Part shown: piece by piece, positions 46,590 to 56,805 of the stretch | Layout of the letters: the number at the start of each line of letters is the position of its first letter | Numbering within the stretch: the first letter of the stretch is position 1 | Assembly (NCBI RefSeq): GCF_001894785.1 | Contig: NZ_BCWW01000004.1 | Coordinates: 293,123 to 357,122 of the forward strand | DNA from: Rhodococcoides fascians NBRC 12155 = LMG 3623 | GTDB taxonomy: Bacteria > Actinomycetota > Actinomycetes > Mycobacteriales > Mycobacteriaceae | Direction: 5' to 3' | DNA: 64,000 bases | The notes under the pieces: model-generated | Seen by the model: only the letters and a program-made list of their open reading frames with translations | The model's database searches: none | What the model was told of the DNA's origin: nothing | Made by a program: the position numbers and the translations under genes

Positions 46590-47294
46590 TCAGTGCGCGT
46601 GGTCGTGTGCGTCGGCGTCGGCGATGACCTTCAATTGCTCACGCACCCAGCCGAGCACCGTCGTTGCTGCGGGATCGTCCGTGAGAGAGATCAGGGCCGT
46701 GGGACGACCCTCGCGCACCTGCGCGGCGTCGCGCTCCATCACACCCAGATCCGCACCGACGTACGGCGCGAGATCGGTCTTGTTGACGACGAGCAGGTCG
46801 GAGAACGTCACGCCGGGACCACCCTTACGAGGCACCTTGTCTCCTCCCGCGACGTCGACGACAAAAATCTGGACGTCGATCAAACCGGACGAAAACGTGG
46901 CGGTGAGATTGTCGCCGCCGGACTCCACCAGAATCAGGTCGAGAGGGGGGTTGTTCTCGATCAGGTCGTCGATCGCGTCGAGATTGGCGGTGATGTCGTC
47001 GCGTATCGCGGTATGCGGACAGCCGCCGGTCTGCACGGCCGTGATGCGCTCGTCCGGCAACACTGCGTGCCGCCGCAAGAAGTCGGCATCCTCGGTGGTG
47101 TAGATGTCGTTGGTGAGCACGGCCAGAGACAGCTCGTCGCGGAGCTGGCGGCACAAGGCGGCCACCAAGGCGGTCTTGCCCGACCCGACGGGTCCGCCGA
47201 TTCCCACACGCAAAGCATCGCCTGCGACCCGTGTGCGCTTGGGTCGGTCCAACCCGTGGTCGTGGGGCTCACCGTCGATCAGGTGCGGGGGCAT
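46590..47294 (-). CDS. ureG: urease accessory GTPase UreG
   Basis: 234 residues. SIMIBI-class GTPase: P-loop [11 protein letters not shown] near residue 33, the metal motif CPH in [19 protein letters not shown], and NKTD in [12 protein letters not shown]. It couples GTP hydrolysis to nickel insertion. Both ends are rich in His/Asp (HDHG near the start, DAHDHAH at the end), which may hold nickel in the absence of UreE. Confidence 0.96.
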   Translation of the reverse strand: MPPHLIDGEPHDHGLDRPKRTRVAGDALRVGIGGPVGSGKTALVAALCRQLRDELSLAVLTNDIYTTEDADFLRRHAVLPDERITAVQTGGCPHTAIRDDITANLDAIDDLIENNPPLDLILVESGGDNLTATFSSGLIDVQIFVVDVAGGDKVPRKGGPGVTFSDLLVVNKTDLAPYVGADLGVMERDAAQVREGRPTALISLTDDPAATTVLGWVREQLKVIADADAHDHAH

Positions 47295-47355
47295 GACATC
47301 TCCTTCGGTCGAGAAAACGGTACTGCGGTCGAGAACCGTGTCGGCGGTCGTGAGT

Positions 47356-48045
47356 TCAGGATACGAACAATGGGCGATCGCGGACGGCGTGGGCTTCCGC
47401 GAACATGTCCAGCAGCGGATCGGACAGCTCCATCAGAACCGGGAGCGATGCGCACGCGGCGTCGGCCACTTCATCGCAGAAGTCCCCCAACCGAATGGTG
47501 CACGAGGCAACCTCGGCGGGGTCGAGCGCAAGCAGACGTTGCGCCGCGATCGCCGAGCCGGTCATGGTGATGTACACCTGCACGGCCGCGGTGTCGGCGA
47601 CGGACAGATCTGCTGCGAGTCCCACGTGCCCGGCCGCGACGGCCAGATGCGGCCGTCGGCCGATGGACTGCCAATCGTGATGCGGCCACGCTGATTTGGC
47701 CAATCTGAGCAACCCCCGACCCTGAGCTCGCGACGCAGCTCGCACTGCCGGCGACGGCGTCCGGGCATCGCACTCGGCATCGGCCGCATCCGTGTCCAAC
47801 GAGCCGAGAACAACCGCACCCGCGATGGACGCCGCCGTGGCTCCCGACGTCCGAATTCGCCGACGCAGAAATGCCTCGAGGGTATCGATGTCGCGCACGA
47901 AACCTGATGCGATCGCTTCTTCGACTCCCCCGGAATGGACGTGCCCACCGGTGGGAAGCCGCGAATCTGCAAGCGAGAGAAGGGTTGTGACCTGTCGACG
48001 TGCAGCGTACGACGACGCAGTCGACGAGAGGGATCCAAGCGCCAT
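47356..48045 (-). CDS. ureF: urease accessory protein UreF
   Basis: 229 residues from ATG 48045. All-helical UreF with [23 protein letters not shown] at the N-terminus, the typical start of the family. It bridges UreD and UreG during urease activation. The start codon shares one base with the ureC stop (TGATG), so translation is coupled; longer upstream frames lie inside ureC and are spurious. Confidence 0.93.
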   Translation of the reverse strand: MALGSLSSTASSYAARRQVTTLLSLADSRLPTGGHVHSGGVEEAIASGFVRDIDTLEAFLRRRIRTSGATAASIAGAVVLGSLDTDAADAECDARTPSPAVRAASRAQGRGLLRLAKSAWPHHDWQSIGRRPHLAVAAGHVGLAADLSVADTAAVQVYITMTGSAIAAQRLLALDPAEVASCTIRLGDFCDEVADAACASLPVLMELSDPLLDMFAEAHAVRDRPLFVS

Positions 48046-49766
48046 CAGAAGAGGAAATACCGTTGCGCCATCGGCAATTCGGACGCCGGTTGTTCCTTCC
48101 ACACCTCGCCGTCGATACGCACGGTGAAGGTGTCCGGATCGACTTCGATCTCCGGAAGCGAATCGTTGAGCGGCATATCGGCTTTCCTGATCCCGCGCAC
48201 GTTCGCAACCGGAACGAGACGGCGATCGCACGCAAGGCGATCGGCCAGACCGTCCTCGATCGCTTGTGGCGCAACGAAATGCAGCGACGTCGCAGCGGCT
48301 GCCTTGGGTGACGCTCCGAACATCGGCCGCGGCAGCTCGGGTTGCGGCGTAGGAATGGATGCATTGGCGTCGCCCATCGCGGCCCACGCGATCATGCCGC
48401 CCTTGATGACCATGTGCGGACGCACACCGAAGAAGGCAGGATCCCACAACACCAGATCGGCGAGCTTGCCCGTTTCGATCGACCCGATCTCCGCATCGAG
48501 ACCGTGGGCCACGGCCGGACAGATCGTGTACTTCGCGACGTATCGCCTGACCCGATTGTTGTCGGCACCGTTGTCCCCGGGCAGGTATCCGCGCCGCGCC
48601 TTCATGACATGAGCCGTCTGCCAGGTTCGCAGTACCACCTCACCGATACGTCCCATGGCCTGAGCGTCGCTGCCGATCATCGAGATCGCTCCCATGTCGT
48701 GCAGCAAGTCCTCGGCCGCGATGGTCGACGGCCGAATGCGGCTCTCGGCGAACGCCAGATCCTCCGGAATGCTCGGACTGAGGTGATGGCACACCATCAA
48801 CATGTCGAGATGCTCGTCCAACGTGTTCACGGTGTGCGGACGCGTCGGATTGGTCGAGCTGGGCAGCACGTGTGCTTGCGCGGCAACGGTGATGATGTCG
48901 GGAGCGTGCCCGCCGCCGGCACCTTCGGTGTGATAAGCGTGTATTCCACGGCCGTTGATCGCAGCGAGGGTGGTCTCGACGAATCCGGCCTCGTTGAGGG
49001 TGTCGGAGTGAAGAGCCGCTTGAACCCCCGCCTCGTCGCACACTCGCAGGCACGCGTCGATCGCGGCGGGAGTCGACCCCCAATCCTCGTGCAACTTGAA
49101 TCCCGAAGCGCCGCCGCGCAACTGCTCCCACATCGAATCGGGATTGACCGTGTTGCCTTTGCCGAGCAGCACGATGTTCATCGGCCAGTCGTCGAGCGAT
49201 TCGAGCATCCTGGACAGATGCCACGCACCCGGGGTGACGGTGGTTGCCTTGCTCCCTTCCGCGGGCCCGGTACCACCCGCGATCACCGTGGTGATGCCGC
49301 CGCCGAGGGCTTCTTCCTTGATCTGCGGGCAGATGAGGTGCACATGGCAATCGATGCCGCCGGCCGTGACGATCTTTCCGTTGCCCGCGATGATCTCGGT
49401 CGATGGCCCGATCACGAGATCCGGATGAACGCCGGTCATGGTGTCGGGATTGCCGGCCTTTCCGAGCGCAACGATCCGACCGTCGCGAATACCGAGGTCT
49501 GCCTTGATGATTCCCCAGTAATCGACGACGACGACGCCGGTGATGACGGTATCCGGGGCACCGTCTGCCCGGGTGGCACGAGACTGGCCCATCGACTCAC
49601 GGATCACTTTGCCGCCGCCGAACACCGCTTCCTCGCCGGCCTTGCCCGGACCGCCACTTCGGTCCTCGGTGATCTCGATCAGAAGGTCGGTGTCGGCCAA
49701 CCGAATCCGATCACCCGTCGTAGGGCCGAACAACTGGGCGTATCGACTGCGACTCATACGCGCCAT
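48045..49766 (-). CDS. ureC: urease alpha subunit
   Basis: 573 residues, the normal length. Catalytic subunit hydrolysing urea to ammonia and carbamate at a di-nickel site. Nickel ligands and the bridging carbamylated lysine are visible: [29 protein letters not shown], and the flap [22 protein letters not shown] with its cysteine. ATG 49766 overlaps the stop of the fused ureAB gene by one base (TGATG). A second ATG at 49757 is possible. Confidence 0.97.
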   Translation of the reverse strand: MARMSRSRYAQLFGPTTGDRIRLADTDLLIEITEDRSGGPGKAGEEAVFGGGKVIRESMGQSRATRADGAPDTVITGVVVVDYWGIIKADLGIRDGRIVALGKAGNPDTMTGVHPDLVIGPSTEIIAGNGKIVTAGGIDCHVHLICPQIKEEALGGGITTVIAGGTGPAEGSKATTVTPGAWHLSRMLESLDDWPMNIVLLGKGNTVNPDSMWEQLRGGASGFKLHEDWGSTPAAIDACLRVCDEAGVQAALHSDTLNEAGFVETTLAAINGRGIHAYHTEGAGGGHAPDIITVAAQAHVLPSSTNPTRPHTVNTLDEHLDMLMVCHHLSPSIPEDLAFAESRIRPSTIAAEDLLHDMGAISMIGSDAQAMGRIGEVVLRTWQTAHVMKARRGYLPGDNGADNNRVRRYVAKYTICPAVAHGLDAEIGSIETGKLADLVLWDPAFFGVRPHMVIKGGMIAWAAMGDANASIPTPQPELPRPMFGASPKAAAATSLHFVAPQAIEDGLADRLACDRRLVPVANVRGIRKADMPLNDSLPEIEVDPDTFTVRIDGEVWKEQPASELPMAQRYFLF

Positions 49767-50398
49767 CAGCTGTCCAACTTTCCTGGAGGTGTCATGCTCA
49801 AGCCGTATACCTCGCGGGTCCCACCGAGGGGCACGAGTTGCACCGTCTGCTCGATGCCCGGCTCGAAGCGCACGGCAGTGCCGGCCGGAATGTCGAGCCG
49901 ACACCCGTAGGCGCGATCGCGATCGAACTGCAGGGCGGCGTTCGCTTGAGGAAGATGCACGTGACTTCCCACCTGCACCGGTCGATCGCCGCCGTTCACC
50001 ACCGTCAACGTGATCGATTCGGCGCCGTCGTTGATCTCGATATCTCCTGCGACGGTGAAGATCTCACCCGGAACCAGATGGCCGTCTCTGCGCTCGGGCG
50101 AGATCGGCTCGTGCACCGTGATCAGTTTCGTTCCGTCGGGGAACGTCGCTTCCACCATCACCTCGGGAAGCAGTTCGGGCACACCACTCAGTACGTCGTC
50201 GGCCGTGAGCACTTCCCGGCCCGACGCCATCAGCTCGGCCACGGACTTTCCGTCACGAGCACCCTCGAGGAGGTGATCGGTGATGACCGCGATCGCCTCG
50301 GGGTGATTGAGTTTCAGGCCGCGAGCACGGCGCCGCCGCGCGAGTTCGGCGGCGTAGCTGACGAGCAGTCGATCCTGCTCGTGCGGAGACAACCGCAT
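49766..50398 (-). CDS. ureAB: fused urease gamma-beta subunit
   Basis: 210 residues. Residues 1-100 are the gamma subunit ([30 protein letters not shown]). Residues about 101-210 are the beta subunit ([47 protein letters not shown]). The fusion parallels that seen in Helicobacter UreA; most actinobacteria keep two genes. ATG 50398 has GGAG upstream. It is the first gene of the operon ureAB-C-F-G-D. Confidence 0.95.
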   Translation of the reverse strand: MRLSPHEQDRLLVSYAAELARRRRARGLKLNHPEAIAVITDHLLEGARDGKSVAELMASGREVLTADDVLSGVPELLPEVMVEATFPDGTKLITVHEPISPERRDGHLVPGEIFTVAGDIEINDGAESITLTVVNGGDRPVQVGSHVHLPQANAALQFDRDRAYGCRLDIPAGTAVRFEPGIEQTVQLVPLGGTREVYGLSMTPPGKLDS

Positions 50399-50448
50399 GT
50401 AGGTTCTCCGTCCGATCGGTGATGATGCTCGGCAATTCTGACACGCAG

Positions 50449-51720
50449 TCAGCCCAAGGGCACGGTGACCGACCGATCGAGCAGACCCCGCAGGACATTT
50501 CGGTCGACAGAAGGGGCCACGTCCTGCAGTTCGGTGACCCCGAACGCGCCCGCGTCCAGGCCGCGTACCAAGACGCCCGCGAGAGCCTGCGCCGTCGCCG
50601 GCTCGTCCATCACATCTCCGCCGCGACGATCGAGGTAGTTGCCCAGCCGAGCTGCGGCGACGGGCATCGCGTGACGAAAGAACTCGAACGTGGCCAACCA
50701 CCGCGTCACCAGATGACCGGGGTGCATGTCCCACCCCTGGTAGAAGCCCCGCTCGAGGGATCTGGTCACCAGATCGAAGTGGCGCCGCGCCGACGCTGCC
50801 ACTTGTTCGGAGCTACCGGTCGGAACCACCTGGGTGGACCCGTCGCACACCCACACGCCTGTCTGCGCTGCCGCAACCAACATGATGTTCTTGGCATGGT
50901 CTGCCACCGGATGAGCCAGAGATTGCTGCGCCGATGTGATTCCACACGCCGCGCTGTAGTCGTAGGTGCCGTAGTGGAGCGACGTGCAGCGACCATCCGC
51001 GCGGGCTATCGCACGCGCCAACGTCGTCGTACCGTCGGCACCGATCACGGCCTGCGGGCTTTCGATCTGCAACTCGAAACGGAGTGCCCGATCGGGAAGA
51101 CCGTGAGCCCGCTCGAGTTCATCGCACAACGCGACCACGGCCGAAACCTGCTCGACCGCGCGGAGTTTGGGCACTGTGAACACGAACCCGTCGGGCACTC
51201 CCCCGGCCCCGTCCAGGACGAGTTCCAGGGTTCGAATGCCACGCCGACGCTCATGAGCGGCAAGGCCTTTCGCACGGATGCCCAGCCACGACGGGCCCGC
51301 CGTGTCGTGTGCCAGCGCAGCCAACGCTGCACCTGCTGCCGCGGCGTGACGATCCTCGACGGCGTCGGAGCGCCACCCGTAGCCGTCCTCGAAATCGAAC
51401 CTGAGGTCCTGGATCGGTGCTGCGTTCAGCCGGTCCCGTACCACCGGTAGAGCATCGGTGGTGCCGAGGCCGGCGAAGGCCTCGGGATGCGCATCGAGCA
51501 GGCCGAGGGCTGCGGTTCCCCATGCGGCCGGGATGTTCTCGGACGCCTCGGAGGCCGGGACGTAGACAGTGTGGGAGGGCTGCCCGCCTATTCGGTCTCC
51601 CGGATAGTGCTGCGCCAGATCGGCATCGATGGCCTCGAAGAGTGCTTCGATGCGGGCGAACGCGTCGTCGGCCAGCGCTCCGCCGGCGGAAGGGGGAACG
51701 ACATCGTCGTGTCCGGTCAT
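50449..51720 (-). CDS. aldolase-like protein (HpcH/citrate-lyase-type TIM barrel, DUF6986)
   Basis: 423 residues from ATG 51720. It shows strand and metal-site patterns of the HpcH/HpaI superfamily: [36 protein letters not shown] and [12 protein letters not shown] (acidic metal ligands in the Glu and Asp of the last two). The substrate is unknown. It starts 5 bp after the hotdog thioesterase gene, so the two form an operon, which suggests action on an acyl-CoA or its product. Confidence 0.82.
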   Translation of the reverse strand: MTGHDDVVPPSAGGALADDAFARIEALFEAIDADLAQHYPGDRIGGQPSHTVYVPASEASENIPAAWGTAALGLLDAHPEAFAGLGTTDALPVVRDRLNAAPIQDLRFDFEDGYGWRSDAVEDRHAAAAGAALAALAHDTAGPSWLGIRAKGLAAHERRRGIRTLELVLDGAGGVPDGFVFTVPKLRAVEQVSAVVALCDELERAHGLPDRALRFELQIESPQAVIGADGTTTLARAIARADGRCTSLHYGTYDYSAACGITSAQQSLAHPVADHAKNIMLVAAAQTGVWVCDGSTQVVPTGSSEQVAASARRHFDLVTRSLERGFYQGWDMHPGHLVTRWLATFEFFRHAMPVAAARLGNYLDRRGGDVMDEPATAQALAGVLVRGLDAGAFGVTELQDVAPSVDRNVLRGLLDRSVTVPLG

Positions 51721-51725
51721 GGGCT

Positions 51726-52187
51726 TCACTGTCCCAGACGTGCTGTGTTTTCGATATTCGCCAGCCGCACTTTGCCCTGTGCCACCAGGCGACCGCCCTC
51801 GTCGGAGATGTCGACCTGCCAGAGTTGCTGGGTGCGGCCTCGATGGATCGGATGTCCGTGCGCGGCAAGAGAGCCCGAGCGCGTTGCTCGCAGGAAGTCC
51901 GTGCTGTTGTTCACCCCGACGACATGACCGCGCGAACCGAACCAGGCCGATCCACCGATGCTGGCAACCGATTCCACCACGGCGCACAGAACACCACCGT
52001 GCATGATCCCGGCCGGCTGGTGCAGTTGCGGGGTGACATCCCACTCTGCGCGAACGACGTCGCCGGTCACTTCTCGGTAGGTCAGTCCGACCACGCCGTC
52101 GAATCCGCGTCCGCAGAGTTCGGTCAACTGTTCCGGGGTGAGGGTCTCGAAGGGGCTCGCTTCGGTGGTGCCGTTCGAATCGGTCAT
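51726..52187 (-). CDS. PaaI-type hotdog thioesterase
   Basis: 153 residues from ATG 52187. Hotdog fold with HQPAGIMHGGVLCAVVESVAS, where the Asn/His-Gly-Gly helix start and the Glu serve as catalytic positions, then a VVGVNNSTDFLRA strand. PaaI-type enzymes hydrolyse aromatic or other acyl-CoAs, including 1,4-dihydroxy-2-naphthoyl-CoA in menaquinone synthesis; which applies here is unknown. It is cotranscribed with the aldolase-like gene. Confidence 0.87.
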   Translation of the reverse strand: MTDSNGTTEASPFETLTPEQLTELCGRGFDGVVGLTYREVTGDVVRAEWDVTPQLHQPAGIMHGGVLCAVVESVASIGGSAWFGSRGHVVGVNNSTDFLRATRSGSLAAHGHPIHRGRTQQLWQVDISDEGGRLVAQGKVRLANIENTARLGQ

Positions 52188-52275
52188 TGCTCCGCTTCCG
52201 GTCGCGTACTGAGAATGTTCGCCGACTGCAGTCGACCCATGACCAGAAATACACGACACTCCGCCCGAGAAAATC

Positions 52276-52312
52276 GGTGGGCCTCTCGTTCGAGTCGAAC
52301 GAGAGGCCCACC
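52276..52312 (-). terminator. terminator after the iron-related gene
   Basis: 18-base arms (52276-52293 and 52295-52312) are perfectly complementary around one G, though the tip must open as a loop. On the minus strand GATTTTC follows, giving a short U-tract. It serves the gene ending at 52410. Confidence 0.8.
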
Positions 52313-52373
52313 GTGGCAAGGACCGGGAGACACTGCAGCCCTCAGGTCTCCGGCGCGGTCCGTTGGTATGAAA

Positions 52374-52392
52374 TTAGCATAGGCATACCTCA
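52374..52392. promoter_or_regulatory. degenerate iron-box-like sequence
   Basis: By eye 14 of 19 bases agree with the DtxR/IdeR consensus, but it sits about 190 bp upstream of the thioesterase gene and before the terminator of the iron gene. It is probably weak or not functional. Confidence 0.25.
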
Positions 52393-52409
52393 TTTCGGAC
52401 GCAAGGCCT

Positions 52410-53171
52410 TCAGGAGGCGCGTAGGCGCTGCCGGCCCGGGACTCCGACTCGCGATCGCACGGGCGCGCCGGCAGCGACCATTGCGTCGAGCAGTAACTGG
52501 CCTCGCCGCGTTCCGGCGGATGGGCCGGTCCCGGCCAAAATCGGGACGTACGTCGACGCACCGAGGATCGCGTCACCCACCAGCGCCCAGAAGACGCGAG
52601 CATCCAGCGGAGCCCGCTCACTGATCGCGCGATAGACAGACCCGAGAGACGTCAGGCACCGATGCGCGGTCCAGACGAGAAGAGCCTGTTCACAGGGCAA
52701 CGTCACGGTTCCGGGCTCGCCGGCTGCCGGATCCTCCGGCAGCACTCGCAAGATGGGCGACGCAACTCCCGCCCAATCGATTCCCCCGTCGCTGTCCATA
52801 TGGATCCACAAGTTCTCGATGCCCGGATCCCAGGCACGCGCTTCGAGCACGAGCAGTGCTACAACCCGTCCGACCACCGCATGAATCAGCGCAGTCGCCA
52901 CCTGCACCGCCGCAGCGTGCGGCACTTCGAGATCCTCGAGCGAACGGCGGTACATCTGCTCGACGCGACCGTCGTCGAGACCGACCGACAGCTGCCACCA
53001 ACGCCGCTTGCCCTCGTCGGCCATGGCGGCCACCGCGTACATCCTCGGATAGTCGGGATTGAGCGCGCGCAGAGTGGAACACGACTCGGCCAACAGCGCG
53101 TGCCCACCGGATCGGTCCGAGAATCGGTGCACATCGGCCCAGCCCGTGAATGCCGCAGTTGCAACTGACAC
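52410..53171 (-). CDS. iron-regulated FhuF/IucA-C-terminal-like protein
   Basis: 253 residues from GTG 53171, chosen for the AAGGAG seven bases upstream and because the longer frame (TTG 53222) runs toward the iron box. The central and C-terminal part (LLVWTAHRCLTSLGSVYRAI, then WALVGDAILGAST) resembles FhuF-type ferric-siderophore reductases and IucA/IucC C-terminal domains. The cysteine cluster that holds the iron-sulfur centre in true FhuF is not visible. The shared iron-box region with the siderophore importer supports a role in iron release or siderophore handling. The exact activity is unknown. Confidence 0.6.
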   Translation of the reverse strand: MSVATAAFTGWADVHRFSDRSGGHALLAESCSTLRALNPDYPRMYAVAAMADEGKRRWWQLSVGLDDGRVEQMYRRSLEDLEVPHAAAVQVATALIHAVVGRVVALLVLEARAWDPGIENLWIHMDSDGGIDWAGVASPILRVLPEDPAAGEPGTVTLPCEQALLVWTAHRCLTSLGSVYRAISERAPLDARVFWALVGDAILGASTYVPILAGTGPSAGTRRGQLLLDAMVAAGAPVRSRVGVPGRQRLRAS

Positions 53172-53227
53172 CTGAATGCTCCTTCTGTTCGTGATCGGTG
53201 AACTCGCCCCACCGTCGACCAATGGAT

Positions 53228-53246
53228 GTAGGTTAGCCTAACCAGA
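53228..53246. promoter_or_regulatory. DtxR/IdeR iron box
   Basis: Core AGGTTAGCCTAACC matches the consensus palindrome TWAGGTTAGSCTAACCTWA at all but the outer bases. It lies 57 bp upstream of the iron gene start (minus) and 109 bp before the importer start (plus), so iron-loaded IdeR would repress both. Confidence 0.88.
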
Positions 53247-53297
53247 TACGGCTGCCGAGTCAGGCACCGCTACCCTTACCTCGTGTCGCACGGCGAG

Positions 53298-53316
53298 CAA
53301 GGGTTCCGTAACCTAA
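53298..53316. promoter_or_regulatory. second, weaker iron box
   Basis: The right half GTAACCTAA fits the consensus in 8 of 9 positions and the left half partly (13 of 19 overall). It lies between the two candidate starts of the first permease gene and supports the downstream start at 53355. Confidence 0.5.
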
Positions 53317-53354
53317 ACCGTGTCCCTTCGATCCAGCGAGGAGTCACGACCCCA

Positions 53355-54830
53355 GTGACCACAGCTCCGCTACTCGGCCCTCACGGCTCGCGTCGCTCGC
53401 CCGACGAGCGATACGGGACCGAGGACGTGCCCACCGGGCCCGCACCGCGGAGTACACGCATCGCAGCCGCGGGGATCGACGCGCTGATCGTGCTCGTGCC
53501 GTTGTTCATCGGGTGGTCTATCGTCGACGCCCTTCGCGACGACAACGGCGGTGGCCAGGCCGACCGTGTCGTGTTCGGAGCCATTTCTGTTTCGGTGGCC
53601 GTCGCCTTGTTCGTCTGGAACCGCGGCTACCGCGATGGCAACGAGGGGCAGAGCACAGGTAGACGGTGGATGAGTCTGACGCTCCGCGACACCGACACCA
53701 CCGGCCCGGTCGGTGTCCGTCGAGCTCTCCGTCGCCAGTTCGGTCTCGGCCGGTCCAGTTCGGAGGTCGTGCGCGAGAAGACCGCTGCAGCGGATGATTT
53801 CGAGCCCATTCCCAAGGATGGTTCGGTTGCCGCCATTCGCCGACGCAGATTGCTCGGCCTGGCAGTGCTGGTCGTCGCTCTGGCCGCCGGCATCTTTGCG
53901 AGCATCGCCATCGGTGCCCGACCACTGACGTTCGCCGAGATCGCCCATGCATTGATCGATTCGAACGGCACGGACACCGACATCATCGTGCGGACCTTGC
54001 GGGTCCCCCGAACGGTGCTGGCGTTGGTGGTCGGCATCGCGCTCGGTATCGCAGGTGCCCTCATCCAGGGACATACGCGCAACCCGCTGGCCGATGCCAG
54101 CTTGCTCGGCCTCAATTCCGGGGCTGCGTTCTTCGTCGTCATGGCCATCTACCTGTTCCGGTTCACCTCTCCGAGCCAGTACCTGTGGTTCGCGTTCGCG
54201 GGTTCGGCAGTGGCGAGCGTCGTGGTGTTCGGTCTGTCGTCCATCGGGTCGGGCAGATCGAGTCCGATCAACCTCGCCCTGGCGGGCGCGGGTGTCGCGT
54301 TCTTCCTCTCCGCGATGACGAATGCCGTCGTGTTGCTCGACCAAACGAGCCTCGACGGCTACCGCTTCTGGGTGGTGGGATCGGTCGCCGGTCGGGAGCT
54401 CGACGTGCTGTGGCAGGTTCTCCCCTTCCTGATTCTCGGTGTGCTGATCGCACTCGCCAGCACCCCGGGCCTGAACGTCATGAGCCTGGGCGAGGACTTA
54501 GCGCGATCCCTCGGAACCAACATCGCGGTCACCCGAACCGTCGGAATCCTGGCCATCACTCTGCTGACCGGAGCGGCAACGGCCGCTTGCGGGCCCATTG
54601 CCTTCGTCGGCCTCGTCGTTCCGCACATCGCCCGAGCGGTGACCGGACCCGACTACCGCTGGCTCGTGCCCTACGCGGGCCTCATGGGCGGCGTGATGCT
54701 GATGATCGCCGACGTCATCGGACGCGTCGTGGTGCGCCCGGGCGAGTTGCAGGTGGGCATCGTCCTCGCACTCTTCGGCGCGCCGTTCTTCATCGCACTG
54801 GTACGCCGTAGAAAGTTGGCGAGCCTGTGA
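53355..54830 (+). CDS. siderophore ABC importer permease with N-terminal RDD domain
   Basis: 491 residues from GTG 53355, preceded by GAGGAG (53338-53343) and a second iron box; GTG 53283 is the alternative. Residues about 25-140 form an RDD-type domain with two membrane segments (STRIAAAGIDALIVLVP, then GYRDGNEGQSTGRRWM). From about residue 160 a full FecCD permease follows: RVPRTVLALVVGIALG, QGHTRNPLADASLLG, GPIAFVGLVVPHIAR. Such permeases import ferric siderophores with a partner permease and ATPase. The RDD fusion is not a feature I know from this family. Its stop overlaps the next start (GTGA). Confidence 0.9.
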   Translation: MTTAPLLGPHGSRRSPDERYGTEDVPTGPAPRSTRIAAAGIDALIVLVPLFIGWSIVDALRDDNGGGQADRVVFGAISVSVAVALFVWNRGYRDGNEGQSTGRRWMSLTLRDTDTTGPVGVRRALRRQFGLGRSSSEVVREKTAAADDFEPIPKDGSVAAIRRRRLLGLAVLVVALAAGIFASIAIGARPLTFAEIAHALIDSNGTDTDIIVRTLRVPRTVLALVVGIALGIAGALIQGHTRNPLADASLLGLNSGAAFFVVMAIYLFRFTSPSQYLWFAFAGSAVASVVVFGLSSIGSGRSSPINLALAGAGVAFFLSAMTNAVVLLDQTSLDGYRFWVVGSVAGRELDVLWQVLPFLILGVLIALASTPGLNVMSLGEDLARSLGTNIAVTRTVGILAITLLTGAATAACGPIAFVGLVVPHIARAVTGPDYRWLVPYAGLMGGVMLMIADVIGRVVVRPGELQVGIVLALFGAPFFIALVRRRKLASL

Positions 54831-55930
54831 CCGCCGAGATCCGGTCCCCCGAACCCTCCACGGCCGGTCCCGGCACCGTGCCCGCACGGCCCGCCGTTCG
54901 CCTGGGGCGGGTGTCCCTTGTCCGCCGTCCACTGATGGTCGTCACCACCGTCCTCGTGGCTGCCGCCTTGATTCTGGTCATGTGTGTCAACATCGGCCGC
55001 GGCGACTTTCCGCTGTCGATCCCCCAGGTGCTCGACGTCCTGCTCGGCGGCGGAACGCGGATCGAACGGTTCATCGTCATGGACCTGCGCCTGCCCCGGT
55101 CGTTGACGGGCTTGCTCGTCGGAGCGGCCCTGGGAATTTCCGGTGCGATCACGCAATCCATCTCTCGAAACGCACTCGCCAGTCCCGATATTCTCGGCAT
55201 CACCGCCGGTGCCAGTGCTGCAGCCGTCGCGCTGATCGTCCTGGGCGGCGGCGGTACCTTCAGCGGTCTGCTCGCCACCCTCGGGCTGCCACTGGCAGCG
55301 CTGATCGGCGGAGTACTCACCGCAATAGCGATCTACTCACTCGCCTGGCGGAAAGGCGTCGACGGCTTTCGCTTCATTCTGGTGGGAATCGCCGTCAACG
55401 CCATGCTCACGGCCGTCATCGGGTGGTTGCTGATCAGCGCCGACATCAACGACGTGTCGCGCGCGCAGGTCTGGCTCAACGGTTCTCTCAACGGAGCCAA
55501 CTGGTCGACGGTGTGGCCGGTCGCAGTCGCCGTCGTCATCGTCGGGGGCGCAACCATCGTGTCGACGTTCACGCTGGGAGCACTGCGTCTGGGTGACGAC
55601 AATGCACGATCGCTCGGAGTGCGGTTGCAGCACAGCCAAGCCGTGATGTTGCTCGCCGCCGTCGCACTCGCTGCCGTTGCCACGGCTGCAGCCGGACCGA
55701 TCGCGTTCGTCGCACTGGCAGCCCCGCAGATCGCGGTACGGCTCCTTCGAACCCCGGGACCGCCGATCATCGCCTCGGCACTACTGGGCGGACTGCTGGT
55801 AGTGGCGAGTGATCTCATCGCGCGGACGATCCTGCCGGTGGAACTGCCGGTCGGCATCGTCACCTCGGCACTCGGTGGACCGTTCCTTCTGTACCTTCTC
55901 GTGCGCAGTAATCGAAAGGCTTCCGTATGA
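54827..55930 (+). CDS. siderophore ABC importer permease, FecCD family
   Basis: 367 residues, about nine to ten membrane segments. It has the family motifs RLPRSLTGLLVGAALGISGA, SRNALASPDILG and GPIAFVALAAPQIA. It pairs with the RDD-containing permease to form the channel. It overlaps both neighbours by four bases, so the three genes are translationally coupled. The long N-terminus (about 45 residues before the first helix) is Pro-rich and cytoplasmic. Confidence 0.95.
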   Translation: MTAEIRSPEPSTAGPGTVPARPAVRLGRVSLVRRPLMVVTTVLVAAALILVMCVNIGRGDFPLSIPQVLDVLLGGGTRIERFIVMDLRLPRSLTGLLVGAALGISGAITQSISRNALASPDILGITAGASAAAVALIVLGGGGTFSGLLATLGLPLAALIGGVLTAIAIYSLAWRKGVDGFRFILVGIAVNAMLTAVIGWLLISADINDVSRAQVWLNGSLNGANWSTVWPVAVAVVIVGGATIVSTFTLGALRLGDDNARSLGVRLQHSQAVMLLAAVALAAVATAAAGPIAFVALAAPQIAVRLLRTPGPPIIASALLGGLLVVASDLIARTILPVELPVGIVTSALGGPFLLYLLVRSNRKASV

Positions 55931-56796
55931 CAATCAGCCACGCCTCGCGTTTGGTCGCAGACGATCTCAGCCTCGGTTACGGCGACCGGACCATCATCGA
56001 GCACCTCGACCTCGCGATTCACACCGGAGTGATCACCACCGTCATCGGCCCGAACGGCTGCGGCAAGTCGACCCTGTTGCGATCGCTCGGACGCCTGCTC
56101 AAGCCCAAGGCCGGAAGCGTGATGCTCGACGGCCGGGCGATCTCCTCGATGAAGACCAAAGAGGTTGCCCGAACCCTGGGCATGCTGCCGCAGGCACCTA
56201 CTGCTCCGGAAGGACTGACCGTCGCCGATCTGGTCTCGCGCGGTCGTCACCCCCATCAGTCGTGGATCAGGCAGTGGAGCTCGGACGACGAGGCAGAAGT
56301 GGCCAACGCACTCGAACTCACCGGCGTCGGCGACCTCGCCGACCGTCCCGTCGACGAGCTGTCCGGTGGTCAACGGCAACGCGCCTGGATTTCGATGGCA
56401 CTGGCGCAGGGCACCGACATCCTGCTGTTGGACGAGCCGACCACCTACCTCGACCTCGCCCACTCCATCGAGGTACTCGACCTCGTCGATCGCCTGCACG
56501 AGGAGCTCGGCCGCACCATCGTCATGGTGTTGCACGATCTCAACCTCGCACTGCGATACAGCGACCAGTTGATCGTCATGAAGCAGGGAACCATCGTCAC
56601 GTCCGGTCGCCCTCAGGACGTCATCTCGGAGGAACTACTGCTCGACGTGTTCGGTCTCGAGGCAGCCGTGATCGACGATCCCATGTCGGATCGCCCGCTC
56701 ATCGTTCCGATCGGAACTCGCCACGTGTACGGGTCGGTCGGTGGTCCGGTGAAATCGGACAGGCGTTCCGGGACACCGGACTCGCGGGCTGTCTAG
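55927..56796 (+). CDS. siderophore ABC importer ATPase, FecE family
   Basis: 289 residues. Walker A GPNGCGKSTLLRSL, Q-loop in LGMLPQAPTAPEG, signature ELSGGQRQRAW, Walker B ILLLDEPTTYLDLAH, H-loop VLHDLN. It energises the two FecCD permeases. No substrate-binding lipoprotein gene is in the window, so that partner is elsewhere. The end is 9 bp from the convergent phospholipid-synthase-like gene. Confidence 0.95.
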   Translation: MTISHASRLVADDLSLGYGDRTIIEHLDLAIHTGVITTVIGPNGCGKSTLLRSLGRLLKPKAGSVMLDGRAISSMKTKEVARTLGMLPQAPTAPEGLTVADLVSRGRHPHQSWIRQWSSDDEAEVANALELTGVGDLADRPVDELSGGQRQRAWISMALAQGTDILLLDEPTTYLDLAHSIEVLDLVDRLHEELGRTIVMVLHDLNLALRYSDQLIVMKQGTIVTSGRPQDVISEELLLDVFGLEAAVIDDPMSDRPLIVPIGTRHVYGSVGGPVKSDRRSGTPDSRAV

Positions 56797-56805
56797 CGCA
56801 GACCG

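Noticed and set aside
48342..49910. A 522-codon plus-strand frame opposite ureC
   Set aside because: It mirrors a complete ureC with all nickel ligands and carries no recognisable domain.
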